From an uncultured Schlesneria sp. (GTDB lineage: Bacteria; Planctomycetota; Planctomycetia; Planctomycetales; Planctomycetaceae): 45,458 nt of DNA. The notes below the pieces were generated by a model. That model was not told the DNA's origin. It did not search any database and worked only from the letters and a program-made list of their open reading frames with translations. The DNA is taken from assembly GCA_903899985.1 (NCBI GenBank), contig CAIULL010000224.1, positions 1 to 45,458 on the forward strand, written 5' to 3'. Below are positions 8,155 through 16,470 of the stretch, one piece after another; the stretch's first letter is position 1; the number at the start of each line of letters is the position of its first letter. The translations under genes and the position numbers were made by a program.

Positions 8155-9687
8155 ATGACATTTGAACTCATCGACGAAATGGAGCGGTTGGGAACGCCGC
8201 GAATCCTGGTCATCGGCGATCTGATCCTTGACCGCTACGTCTGGGGCGATGCCGAACGAATCAGCCAGGAAGCTCCTGTCATCCTGTTGCGCGAAGACCG
8301 CCAGGAGACTCGACTGGGTGGAGCTGCCAATGTCGCCAATATGCTGCGAGGGCTCGATGCCGAAGTGACGCTCGCCGGTGTCGTCGGGGCGGATGCTGAC
8401 GGAAAAGTTGTTGCCGAAGATCTGACCCGTTTCGGTGTCGATTGTTCGGCCTTAATTGAAGACAGCGATCGACCAACGACCTGCAAAGTTCGCTTCATGG
8501 GGCGAGCCCAGCACCGACATCCTCATCAAATGCTACGAGTCGATCGCGAAGTCCGGCATCCGATCCGGACCGAGATCGCTCAACAGCTTCTGAATTCGAT
8601 CCTGCCTCGACTGCACGAGTTCCAGGCGGTGCTGATTTCTGACTATGCCAAAGGGGTTTGTACGGCGGAAGTGTTGCGACCGCTGATCGCGGCCGCACGA
8701 GCCGCAGGCCTTCCCGTGATTGCCGACCCGGCTGCCGGCGGAGACTACAATCTGTACCGGGGTGCGACCGGCGTGACACCCAACCGGTCCGAGACTCAGA
8801 AAGCGACCGGGATCGACGTCAAAACGATCGACGCCGCTTACCAGGCAGGAAAAATCCTGGTCGAAAAATTTGGTTTGGACATGGCGTTTGTGACACTCGA
8901 TCGCGATGGGATTGTGCTGGCACGCGAGAACCACGAACCGGTTCACCTGCCAACTCGAATCCGCGAGGTCTACGACGTGACCGGGGCAGGGGATATGGTA
9001 CTGGCGATGTTCGGCCTGGGAATGGCCGCCGGGATCGAACCCTCCAGACTCTGTCGACTGGCCAACGTCGCCGGGGGACTGGAAGTCGAACAGGTGGGCG
9101 TGGTCCGCATCAGTCGTAAAGAAATCCTGACCGATCTGCTGCATGGCAGTCGGCGAGCTGCGGGAAAAGTCTGCTCACTGGATGAACTGCAGCGACATGT
9201 GTCGGCTCGACACAAAGCAGGCCAGAAGGTGGTCCTGACGAATGGCTGCTTTGATCTGCTTCACATTGGTCATCTCAGTTACCTGCAGGAAGCGGCTCGT
9301 GAAGGTGATTGCCTGATCGTGGCGATTAACAGTGACCGCAGCGTTCGTCGATTAAATAAAGCTCCTGACCGCCCGATCTTCGATGAAGAATACCGGGCTC
9401 AGATGCTCGCGGGACTGGAATCAGTCGATTACATCGTGATTTTCGACGAGGAAACGCCTCACGCGATTCTGCGACATCTGCAACCCGACGTCCTGGTCAA
9501 AGGGGGGACCTATAGCGAAGACGAAATCGTCGGTCGCGAAGTGGTTCTCGGCTATGGCGGTCGAGTGAAGGCACTGGGAGTGACCCCAGGTGTCTCGACG
9601 ACCGAAATCGTCCGACGCTTAAGAGACTCTGAAACCGTGGCGATTTCCATCCCACGACCGGCTTCGAACGAACGCCGCGCAGCGTGA
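8155..9687 (+). CDS. hldE: Bifunctional heptose-7-phosphate kinase / heptose-1-phosphate adenylyltransferase
   Basis: The 510-residue protein has the two-domain HldE architecture. Residues 1 to about 330 are a PfkB/ribokinase-type kinase with IGDLILDRYVWGD near the start, the RLGGAANVA substrate motif and the catalytic GAGD (277-280). Residues about 345-500 are a nucleotidyltransferase with TNGCFDLLHIGH (from 362). The enzyme phosphorylates D-glycero-beta-D-manno-heptose 7-phosphate at C1 and later adenylylates heptose 1-phosphate, making the ADP-heptose precursor of the LPS inner core. Length and both active-site motifs match complete enzymes. An AAGGA lies about 10 bases before the ATG. The heptosyltransferase gene 31 bases downstream supports the role. 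Confidence 0.95.
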   Translation: MTFELIDEMERLGTPRILVIGDLILDRYVWGDAERISQEAPVILLREDRQETRLGGAANVANMLRGLDAEVTLAGVVGADADGKVVAEDLTRFGVDCSALIEDSDRPTTCKVRFMGRAQHRHPHQMLRVDREVRHPIRTEIAQQLLNSILPRLHEFQAVLISDYAKGVCTAEVLRPLIAAARAAGLPVIADPAAGGDYNLYRGATGVTPNRSETQKATGIDVKTIDAAYQAGKILVEKFGLDMAFVTLDRDGIVLARENHEPVHLPTRIREVYDVTGAGDMVLAMFGLGMAAGIEPSRLCRLANVAGGLEVEQVGVVRISRKEILTDLLHGSRRAAGKVCSLDELQRHVSARHKAGQKVVLTNGCFDLLHIGHLSYLQEAAREGDCLIVAINSDRSVRRLNKAPDRPIFDEEYRAQMLAGLESVDYIVIFDEETPHAILRHLQPDVLVKGGTYSEDEIVGREVVLGYGGRVKALGVTPGVSTTEIVRRLRDSETVAISIPRPASNERRAA

Positions 9688-9718
9688 TATTCCTTTCACT
9701 TCAAGAGTTCGCCTGACG

Positions 9719-10798
9719 ATGAAGCTTGCGATCTTTCTGCCGAACTGGATTGGTGACGTCGTGATGGCGACCCCGACACTGCGCGCGGTGCGGGACCATT
9801 ATCCGACGGCCGAGATCGTCGGCGTCATGCGTCCCTACGTGGCTGACGTGCTGGCGGGAACGGGGTTGATTGATCGGACCCTGTTTTATCATCCTCGAGG
9901 CAAGAATCCGGCGCAGCGTGGCTTTTCATTCTTGCGCTCATTACGGGGCGAACGATTCGACACCGTTTTGCTGTTACCCAATTCGTTGCGAACCGGAGCG
10001 TTGGCGTGGCTTTCGGGTGCGAAACGTCGCGTTGGGTTTGCCCGTGACTGGCGTGGGTTGATGCTGACAGACCGCGTCATGCCGAAATCAAAATCAGTCC
10101 CTCATCCGGTGATGGACGAATATCTGCGGCTGGCGGAACAACTCGGCTGCCGCAATGTTAGCCATCAGATGGAACTGGCGGTCCTGCCCGAAGATCAGGC
10201 GAAACTTGATGATTTCTGGGCGAATCGCTGGTTGATGGTCGACGGTGAATGGAAACAATTCTCCGGCCAGAATCCACCCTCGTATGTTTGTTTCAATACG
10301 GGCGGAGCATTTGGTGCGGCGAAGAACTGGCCCCGGGAATACTTTGCAGCATTGGCTCATCGAGTAGCAACTGAATTCAACAAGACGGTACTCATCGTCT
10401 GCGGACCGTCTGAACGAGATGATGCGCGCTGGATCGCAGCCGAGGCGAGGCATCCATCCGTCGTGAGCCTGGCTGATGTCCCGCTGAGTATTGGCCTGAC
10501 CAAGGCCGCCATTCGTCAATCAGAGTTACTGGTGACCACCGATTCGGGTCCCCGGCACTTTGCCGCGCCGTTCGACAAACCGGTGATCACACTGTTTGGC
10601 CCGACACATATCGCATGGAGCGAAACGTATTACAGCCGCGGCGAACACCTGCAACTGAAGCTGGATTGTGGTCCTTGTCAGCAGCGGGAATGCCCGCTGA
10701 AACACCATCAATGCATGCGAGACCTTTCAGTCGACACGGTTTTTGCGGCGGTGGAACGGCACATTGACAAGCGATGGCGACTGCGGATTGTCGCTTGA
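9719..10798 (+). CDS. waaF: ADP-heptose:LPS heptosyltransferase (GT9, WaaF type)
   Basis: The 359-residue protein starts MKLAIFLPNWIGDVVMATPT, the N-terminal motif of heptosyltransferase II. It has the family nucleotide-binding C-terminal segment (TTDSGPRHFAAPFDKPVITLFGPT) and a Cys-rich piece (CGPCQQRECPLKHHQC) typical of WaaF. It transfers heptose from ADP-heptose to the growing LPS inner core on the cytoplasmic face of the membrane. It follows hldE after 31 bases on the same strand, so co-transcription is likely and matches precursor synthesis followed by use. No strong ribosome site is seen before the ATG. WaaC-type specificity cannot be excluded from sequence alone, but the N-terminal motif favours WaaF. 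Confidence 0.93.
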   Translation: MKLAIFLPNWIGDVVMATPTLRAVRDHYPTAEIVGVMRPYVADVLAGTGLIDRTLFYHPRGKNPAQRGFSFLRSLRGERFDTVLLLPNSLRTGALAWLSGAKRRVGFARDWRGLMLTDRVMPKSKSVPHPVMDEYLRLAEQLGCRNVSHQMELAVLPEDQAKLDDFWANRWLMVDGEWKQFSGQNPPSYVCFNTGGAFGAAKNWPREYFAALAHRVATEFNKTVLIVCGPSERDDARWIAAEARHPSVVSLADVPLSIGLTKAAIRQSELLVTTDSGPRHFAAPFDKPVITLFGPTHIAWSETYYSRGEHLQLKLDCGPCQQRECPLKHHQCMRDLSVDTVFAAVERHIDKRWRLRIVA

Positions 10799-10930
10799 AG
10801 GATAACGCCAAATATCTTGGGACTGATGTATCTTGGATCGTCTTTCATCATCGCGGGATATCAGGGGACTTCTGATTAACGGTTCACAGCAACTTTCGCG
10901 ATCTGATCTTCCGGCCCAAAGGGTCAGCAG

Positions 10931-11108
10931 TTCAAATAGCCAGGGCCAACGGCCCTGGTTATGCAACCACGAAGTGATCGAAGGCCTGAAAGGCCGTCCA
11001 TTCGCGAAATATCAATCAAACGCTGTAACCGAATCGAACGGTCGGCCCTTCAGGCCTGCGAGTTTTAATGAGAAACTGAACCAGGGCCGATGGCCCTGGC
11101 TATTTGAA
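10931..11108. repeat. Nested inverted repeat between waaF and the GT4 gene
   Basis: The outer arms 10931-10960 and 11079-11108 are inverted copies of 30 bases with one mismatch; each arm itself contains the hairpin CCAGGGCC..GGCCCTGG. The inner arms 10982-11004 and 11035-11057 are inverted copies of 23 bases with three mismatches; each contains an AGGCCT..AGGCC-type hairpin. A further palindrome, GGCCCATTTGGGCC, follows at about 11114-11127. The whole forms a 178-base palindrome made of small palindromes. The adjacent open frames (10833-11231) are read-throughs of this repeat and were not called. Confidence 0.8.
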
Positions 11109-11272
11109 CGAATGGCCCATTTGGGCCGAAAGACCTCTGAAAGCCCCTTTTTCGGACCACCAACAGTTGATTTCGGCGACATCAAACTCGATTCACATCA
11201 GCCAGAAGATACAAAATCTTTGTGGGTCTGATGCGACGTATTTCAGGCTGATCATTTTATTTCGGTGTTTAC

Positions 11273-12454
11273 ATGCATATCGCCCTGGTTCGACGTCATT
11301 GTTCGCTGAAAAGGGCCGGAGCCGAACGGTACTGCGTTAACTTGTTTCGTGGCCTGCAGAAACTTGGCCATCGCGTGACTGTCATCGGCGAAGGGATCGA
11401 CGACGAGCTGAAAAACGAAGTCGAATTCCTGCCCGTTGCCGTGAATAAATTGACCTCGTGGACCCGGAACCGGTCGTTTGCCGAGAACTGTGCGAAAGTT
11501 GCCCGATCACAACCGTTTGATCTCGTGCATGGTTTGTCACGCGTTGAGGGACTCGACACCTTTCGGCTGACCGACCCGATGCAGACTCATTGGGTAAAAG
11601 TCTGGTATCGACACCCGGTCTCACGCTGGCTTCAGCAGCTTAATCCCCGGCATCGAGCGATCTTCGAGCTGGAGCGCAAACTCTATCAGCCGGCAGGTGT
11701 CCGGCGGGTGATCGTGCAGTCAAAACTCGACGCTCGACTATTAACCGAATACTTTGGCGTGGATGAATCTCGCATTCGGCGAATTGTGAACGGCGTGGAC
11801 ACGAACGTGTTTCATCCGGGTGTCCGAAGCGAACGGAACGCGGTGCGTGAGGAACTGTTTCGTCAGTTTGATAGCGACGCGACAGCGAGTCGATTTTCCA
11901 ACGATGACACGCCGCTGCTGGTCTTTGCTTCCATGGACTTTCGCCGAAAGGGGCTCGATTCATTATTGACGGCTCTGTCACAACTGAAAGACCGTGAGGC
12001 AAAACTCGTCGTGCTCGGAGCAGGGGACATTGACGGTTATCGCCGGATTGCCAGATCGCTCGGCATCGAGCGACGTGTTCTTTTCGCAGGTCGCCAGTCA
12101 TCGATTGCTCGGCTTTACGGAGCGGGAGACCTCTTTGTTCTGCCGACGATTTACGAGCCATTTCCGAACGTCAATCTGGAAGCGATGGCGTGCGGTACTC
12201 CCGTGATCACGACCGCCACCGCCGGTGGAGCGGACATCATCGAACCAGGCCGGAATGGGTATGTGATCCCGGATGCGTGGTCAGTTCAGGCATTAACCGA
12301 GCAAATTGATCATCACCTTTCGCTTCCCGATTCCACCAAGCAACAGATGAGCGACATCTGCTGGGATATCGCGTCAAAACTTCGCGTGGAAGACAACGCC
12401 CGACAAGTCGTCGAAGTGTTCGAAGAAGTTCTGCGGGAAAAGAACGCCGCGTAG
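11273..12454 (+). CDS. Family 4 glycosyltransferase, WaaG-like (LPS core)
   Basis: The protein has 393 residues and the GT-B fold pattern of family GT4. The N-terminal domain starts MHIALVRRHCSLKRAGAERY with the glycine/acceptor-loop region. The C-terminal domain contains NGVDTNVFHPG, LLVFASMDFRRKGLDSLL and the donor-binding E-x7-E motif in YEPFPNVNLEAMACGTPVI. WaaG enzymes add the first hexose to the heptose inner core from a UDP- or GDP-sugar at the cytoplasmic membrane. Its place downstream of hldE and waaF supports a core role, though the acceptor and donor cannot be fixed from sequence. The 474-base gap with a large palindrome suggests a separate promoter. No clear Shine-Dalgarno sequence precedes the ATG. 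Confidence 0.85.
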   Translation: MHIALVRRHCSLKRAGAERYCVNLFRGLQKLGHRVTVIGEGIDDELKNEVEFLPVAVNKLTSWTRNRSFAENCAKVARSQPFDLVHGLSRVEGLDTFRLTDPMQTHWVKVWYRHPVSRWLQQLNPRHRAIFELERKLYQPAGVRRVIVQSKLDARLLTEYFGVDESRIRRIVNGVDTNVFHPGVRSERNAVREELFRQFDSDATASRFSNDDTPLLVFASMDFRRKGLDSLLTALSQLKDREAKLVVLGAGDIDGYRRIARSLGIERRVLFAGRQSSIARLYGAGDLFVLPTIYEPFPNVNLEAMACGTPVITTATAGGADIIEPGRNGYVIPDAWSVQALTEQIDHHLSLPDSTKQQMSDICWDIASKLRVEDNARQVVEVFEEVLREKNAA

Positions 12455-12473
12455 AGAATTCTCGCTTCGCGCC

Positions 12474-12577
12474 ACTGCTTTGGAGTCTTCGAAGAAGCAG
12501 TATCTTCGCATTTCGCTCTTCGATCGTCAGAAGAGCACAGCTTGACCCTGGGAGGTCAAGCAGTGGCACAGGTCGAC
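12474..12577. repeat. Two-hairpin repeat module, copy A
   Basis: Hairpin 1 (12474-12501) has the stem ACTGCTT/AAGCAGT around GGAGTCTTCGAAG. Hairpin 2 (12536-12565) has CTTGACC/GGTCAAG stems ending in AAGCAGTG, followed by GCACAGGTCGAC. The same module is at 14763-14865 with a similar inter-hairpin gap (34 and 32 bases). The outer stem halves of the two hairpins are the same sequence, so each left arm could pair with either right arm. The module starts about 20 bases after the GT4 stop codon. Confidence 0.75.
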
Positions 12578-12610
12578 AACATCGCTGAATGCATCCGACT
12601 TCATTCGTGC

Positions 12611-12675
12611 GACGATTTTAAAAATTGTCGTCAATCCGTATTGTGTCATCTTCATATCGGGAAGGACAAATTGTC
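12611..12675. promoter_or_regulatory. Candidate operator palindromes before the BlaI-type gene
   Basis: A 21-base near-palindrome (12611-12631; CGACGATTTTAAAAATTGTCG reads as its own complement except at two symmetrical positions and the centre) and an 11-base palindrome, GACAAATTGTC (12665-12675), lie upstream of the repressor gene. Both share the AAATTGTCGTC word (12623-12633 and 12668-12678). BlaI/MecI repressors usually bind dyads at their own promoters, so autoregulation is plausible. The sites do not match the classical TACA/TGTA dyad. Confidence 0.35.
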
Positions 12676-12704
12676 GTCGCACATCAACGACCACTGAGGC
12701 AGTC

Positions 12705-13100
12705 ATGGCGAAAAAGAAGCAACCTGCGAAGCTTTCCATCGGTGAGATGCGTCTGATGTCGGTCCTCTGGAAATACGGGCCACTGAAACTGTCAGAGGCT
12801 TACGAACAACAACCGGGAGACGTCGGTTACACCACGATTCAAACTCAACTGAATAGGCTTGTGGAAAAAGGGGCGGTTGCCCGGTCCAAGTCCCGGCCGA
12901 CTCGTTATCGGGCTTTGATCCAGCCCGAGATCGCGAGTGCGGGAATGCTTCAGTTATTGACTGACACGCTTGGCGGAGGAAGCATCATTCCGCTGGTTGA
13001 ACAGCTCTTACTTCAAGGTCCAATCTCGAAAGAGGAAGTCCAGGAACTGAGGCAACTCCTGAATCGCGCAGGTAAGAAATCGGCTCGATCGAAGAAATAG
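12705..13100 (+). CDS. BlaI/MecI/CopY-family transcriptional repressor
   Basis: The 131-residue protein has the Penicillinase_R winged-helix pattern: LSIGEMRLMSVLWKYGPLKL, then YTTIQTQLNRLVEKGAVAR (recognition helix and wing), RYRALI, and a C-terminal dimerisation helix region. These repressors dimerise on operator dyads and are often inactivated by a partner BlaR/M56 membrane protease. No M56 protease gene lies next to it; the following gene encodes an FG-GAP protein, so this is an orphan regulator in the window. The N- and C-termini are Lys-rich. Two palindromes 30-95 bases upstream may be its own operators. Regulated genes are unknown. Confidence 0.88.
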   Translation: MAKKKQPAKLSIGEMRLMSVLWKYGPLKLSEAYEQQPGDVGYTTIQTQLNRLVEKGAVARSKSRPTRYRALIQPEIASAGMLQLLTDTLGGGSIIPLVEQLLLQGPISKEEVQELRQLLNRAGKKSARSKK

Positions 13101-13469
13101 ACTTCATCGTCAAGGGACTCGGGTGTGACCCGGGATTTCAACCTGTGACTGAGAGTTGTTTTTTCTGATGAGCGAAATTGAGTGTTCAAATCTTTCTTCG
13201 CCTTCGGATCCTGGCATGCTGTATGACCCGTGCGCGAACGTGATTTGTCGGCGAATGCGCTGGGGGTCGGGCGTTCGAATTTCGAAATTGACCTGACAGG
13301 CGGACTCCATTCGTTGGTCTGACCACTCGGCCAATTTTGAAATTTGAACACTCGACCCCGGAACATCACGCTTGGTTGACGAAAGATTCCAGCGGCGTGA
13401 CACTGTCGTGATTCCGATTTCTCGACCCAAGACAACTTATTTTTTTATCCTACCCGGGAGTGCTCGTTC
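13101..13469. other. Intergenic with a long-range inverted repeat
   Basis: About 370 bases lie between the repressor and the FG-GAP gene. The 12-mer GAGTGTTCAAAT at 13171-13182 is inverted exactly at 13339-13350 (ATTTGAACACTC), 156 bases apart. A short palindromic stretch, TTCGAATTTCGAA, lies inside near 13275. Open frames on the minus strand here show no family resemblance. A structured non-coding RNA or a decayed mobile element are both possible. Confidence 0.4.
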
Positions 13470-14693
13470 ATGTTTTTCCGTAGGTTTGCGGCATTCGTCG
13501 TCTGCATTGGTTGCTCAACGTTCACCTTTGGTGACGAGGCGAAGTTTGAGCGAATTCCGCTGGACTCGACCTTCCGGGCTGAAGGAGTTGCTGTCGGCGA
13601 CTTCAATAAAGATGGATTGCTGGACGTGGCTGCGGGCGATGTCTGGTATGCCGCACCCGATTGGAAAATGACTCGTTTCCGTCAGCCACTGACTCAGCAA
13701 CAGAAGCCGACGGAGGCCTACGACGGGTCCAAGGGATATTCGAATTGTTTCGCCAGTTTTACCTACGACCTCAATCGCGATGGCTGGGACGACATTATCG
13801 TTGTCGGATACCCCGGCGACCCGTTCTACTGGTACGAAAATCCACAGAAGCAGAAAGAACCGGCAGACTGGAAAGCTTATGAAATCTGGCACAGTGCCTG
13901 TAATGAGACGGTCCTGTTTACCGATCTGACGGGGGATGGACAGCCGGAACTGGTGCTTGGTTCTCAGCCCGAACGACAGATGGGATATCTGACGATTCCG
14001 ACGGCCGAGAATTGCCGTGCGAAATGGAAGTTTACTCCGGTCAGTGAACCGGGCGAACCGAACGAAAACGGCACGTTCAAGTACTACCACGGCCTGGGGA
14101 CAGGCGATGTCAACAAGGACGGACGCCTTGATTTGATTATCCCGCACGGCTGGTGGGAAGCACCTGAGAAGCGTGATTCCGCGCCGTGGGCGTTTCATCC
14201 ACTGCCGCTGGCCAAAGATAATCAGGGAGCACCACTTCCCGCCTCGAACATCTACGCGATGGATCTCGACCTGGACGGAGACAACGACTTGATCTTGAGT
14301 TCGGCTCATGCCTTCGGGATCTGGTGGTTCGAGAATCCCGGCAAGGATTCAACCGAGCCGTTCAAGTATCACCTGATCGACGAATCGTTCTCTCAGACGC
14401 ATGCCCTGGCGCTGGTCGACCTGACCGGAAAAGACAAGCCGGCACTCGTCACGGGAAAACGCTATTTCGCTCACATGGGAAGCGATCCCGGAGAATTCCA
14501 ACCGGTCGTCATGTACTGGTTTGACATCGAACGAGCCAAGGGACAGCCCCCTCGCTTCGTCAAGCACGAAATCGAAGCGGGTAAGGATACCGGAGTGGGA
14601 ACTCAGTTCACAGTCGTCGATTTCAACAAGGACGGACGGCTGGATCTTGTGCTTTCCAACAAGAAGGGGGTCAACGTGCTGCTGCAGAAGTAA
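13470..14693 (+). CDS. Secreted FG-GAP/VCBS repeat protein
   Basis: The 407-residue protein starts with a signal peptide (MFFRRFAAFVVCIGCSTFTFG; cleavage probably near residue 21). It contains repeated calcium-binding-type FG-GAP motifs: VGDFNKDGLLDVAAGD, YDLNRDGWDDIIV, TDLTGDGQPELVLG, GDVNKDGRLDLIIP, MDLDLDGDNDLILS and VDFNKDGRLDLVLS. Such proteins fold as beta-propellers in the periplasm or outside the cell and are abundant in planctomycetes; a specific ligand cannot be named. Conserved segments such as WYENP and WWEAP occur between the repeats. GGGAG at 13456-13460 precedes the ATG by 9 bases. No operon partner is obvious. Confidence 0.88.
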   Translation: MFFRRFAAFVVCIGCSTFTFGDEAKFERIPLDSTFRAEGVAVGDFNKDGLLDVAAGDVWYAAPDWKMTRFRQPLTQQQKPTEAYDGSKGYSNCFASFTYDLNRDGWDDIIVVGYPGDPFYWYENPQKQKEPADWKAYEIWHSACNETVLFTDLTGDGQPELVLGSQPERQMGYLTIPTAENCRAKWKFTPVSEPGEPNENGTFKYYHGLGTGDVNKDGRLDLIIPHGWWEAPEKRDSAPWAFHPLPLAKDNQGAPLPASNIYAMDLDLDGDNDLILSSAHAFGIWWFENPGKDSTEPFKYHLIDESFSQTHALALVDLTGKDKPALVTGKRYFAHMGSDPGEFQPVVMYWFDIERAKGQPPRFVKHEIEAGKDTGVGTQFTVVDFNKDGRLDLVLSNKKGVNVLLQK

Positions 14694-14703
14694 TCGGTAG
14701 GAG

Positions 14704-14733
14704 CACTGCTTGACCCAAAGCGGTCAAGCAGTG
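14704..14733. repeat. Single CACTGCTTGACC hairpin
   Basis: A perfect 12-base-pair stem, CACTGCTTGACC/GGTCAAGCAGTG, encloses a 6-base loop starting 11 bases after the FG-GAP stop codon. It is the second hairpin of the module found at 12536-12565 and 14825-14854, here without a partner immediately upstream. It may serve as a terminator for the FG-GAP gene, although no T-run follows. Confidence 0.75.
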
Positions 14734-14762
14734 GCACAAGTCGAATGGTTCTCGAACTGTGA

Positions 14763-14865
14763 CACTGCTTAGGAGTCTTCGGAGAAGCAGTGTCTTCGCT
14801 TTGGATGTCGCTAAAAAATAAGAGCACTGCTTGACCCAGAGCGGTCAAGCAGTGGCACAGGTCGA
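14763..14865. repeat. Two-hairpin repeat module, copy B
   Basis: Hairpin 1 (14763-14792) has an 8-base stem CACTGCTT/AAGCAGTG around AGGAGTCTTCGGAG. Hairpin 2 (14825-14854) has a perfect 12-base stem CACTGCTTGACC/GGTCAAGCAGTG, followed by GCACAGGTCGA, as in copy A. It ends about 30 bases before the start of the kinase gene. Confidence 0.75.
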
Positions 14866-14896
14866 TACCCGTTATCGTCGTTAAGGACTTTGATTT

Positions 14897-16348
14897 ATGC
14901 ACCCTGATCGCATCGGTCCTTACCTCATTGACAAACGGATTGGCGCCGGGGGGATGGGGAATGTCTATCTCGGACGGCATGAGCAGACAGGTGCGATTGT
15001 TGCCGTCAAAGAATTACCGGCTGCCCTTGCTCGCGAAGAAGGATTTGTTCTCCGTTTCAATCGTGAGATTGAAGCGATGCAAAAGTTGAACTGCCCGAAC
15101 ATCGTCAAACTGTACGACAGCGGGATTGACGGTGACATTTATTATTATGCGATGGAATACGTCGATGGCGAGAACCTCACGGCTCGGTTACGACGCGAAA
15201 AACGGATTCCGTGGCCGGAAGCGATCGAAATCTCTCGTCAGATCTGTGCGGGTTTAAAGCACGCACACGATGCGGGTGTTGTCCATCGTGATCTGAAGCC
15301 ATCGAATCTGATGCTGGGAAAAGACGGCGTCGTCAAGATCACCGACTTTGGCGTGGCCCAGATCTTTGCCGCAGACCGACTGACATCGACTGGCGGTTCA
15401 ATCGGCACCGCCGAGTTCATGTCTCCGGAGCAAGTCATCGGGACCCGCGTCGACAAACGGAGCGACCTGTATTCGCTGGGAGCCGTGCTTTACACGATGA
15501 TCGTCGGCCAACCCCCGTTCGTGGGGCCGACCGCGTCAGACATTATGCAAAAGCAACGGTTCGGTCGCTTTGATCCACCGAAGAACTACGTCCCTGAAAT
15601 CCCGCCCTGGTTAAATGACTTGATCTGCCAGTTACTCGAAAAAGAACCGGAAAAGCGCCCCCCGGACGCTTTCGTGACATCTAAACGACTGCAGGAGGTC
15701 GTCAACCGCGTCAAACATCTTAACTCGCGGGATAAAGCGTCATCGGGCGACGCCACGCGGGTTGACCCCGATACGGAAGTCGATCCCATCAGTGGTACAC
15801 TGGTCCGAGATTTGTTGCGACTCGACGGTGCCGGCAATGATCACGCAGCGGTCTTAACACATGCCTTCAGCAACATCTGGGTGATTTTGGGGACAATTAG
15901 CCTGATGCTGGCATGTCTCAGCGGGCTGTTCTGGCAATTTAGCCGTGCGACGGATCAATCCGATCAGGATTTACCAGAAAATACAGAGGCCACGCGAATC
16001 TACGAATTGGCCCGCAAACAGTTAAGAGCCGGAAATCCACGTGAGGCTTTAGAAAAAATAAATGCGCTTCAGTCGTTGACTCAAGGTGATCCACTCGAAA
16101 AAGATCTGCACAAGTCGATTGAAAAATTGCGACGCTCGATCGACAAATCACTGAAGTCATTAGATCAAATTCCCTTTGTCGAACGAGCCCTCGCTCGGGC
16201 TGATGAATTGCCTGAGGATCGACGTGATGAGGCACGTCAGATCTATGAAGGAATCATTTCCCTTTATGAGTCAGACCGGCACCTCGATACTTACGTCAAA
16301 ACAGCCAGGGCGAGGCTGGAACGGGAAGCGAATGACAAAAGTCGATAG
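14897..16348 (+). CDS. Membrane-anchored Hanks-type serine/threonine protein kinase
   Basis: The protein has 483 residues. The kinase domain (about 8-265) shows the glycine loop RIGAGGMGNVYLG, catalytic Lys38 in VAVKEL, the HRD loop (130-132, VVHRDLKPSNL), DFG (150-152), the APE-equivalent MSPEQ and a conserved C-lobe. One transmembrane helix follows (about 328-346). The extracytoplasmic part of some 130 residues is charged and helical and looks TPR-like (EATRIYELARKQLRAGNPREAL, in two short pieces). It should phosphorylate Ser/Thr of partner proteins in response to an outside or envelope signal; substrates are unknown. AAGGA lies about 11 bases before the ATG. The two-hairpin repeat sits directly upstream. 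Confidence 0.93.
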   Translation: MHPDRIGPYLIDKRIGAGGMGNVYLGRHEQTGAIVAVKELPAALAREEGFVLRFNREIEAMQKLNCPNIVKLYDSGIDGDIYYYAMEYVDGENLTARLRREKRIPWPEAIEISRQICAGLKHAHDAGVVHRDLKPSNLMLGKDGVVKITDFGVAQIFAADRLTSTGGSIGTAEFMSPEQVIGTRVDKRSDLYSLGAVLYTMIVGQPPFVGPTASDIMQKQRFGRFDPPKNYVPEIPPWLNDLICQLLEKEPEKRPPDAFVTSKRLQEVVNRVKHLNSRDKASSGDATRVDPDTEVDPISGTLVRDLLRLDGAGNDHAAVLTHAFSNIWVILGTISLMLACLSGLFWQFSRATDQSDQDLPENTEATRIYELARKQLRAGNPREALEKINALQSLTQGDPLEKDLHKSIEKLRRSIDKSLKSLDQIPFVERALARADELPEDRRDEARQIYEGIISLYESDRHLDTYVKTARARLEREANDKSR

Positions 16349-16373
16349 TGATCGCTCATCAGAATCGGTCTAA

Positions 16374-16393
16374 GACGGGACTGCAGACCCGTC
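16374..16393 (+). terminator. Hairpin after the kinase gene
   Basis: GACGGGACTGCAGACCCGTC can fold with a GACGGG/CCCGTC stem and is followed by CATTTCTTCCTT, a pyrimidine-rich tail. It begins 26 bases after the kinase stop codon, so a weak intrinsic terminator is plausible. Confidence 0.45.
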
Positions 16394-16470
16394 CATTTCT
16401 TCCTTACTGAACTTCGTTGCCTTCTGTTCAAGATCCTGATTATTCGATTTATTGATTAGAAAGTCGTTTC

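Noticed and set aside
10833-11340. Plus-strand frames of 132 and 78 codons before the GT4 gene
   Set aside because: They read through the nested inverted repeat and change with it; no family resemblance and no start site.
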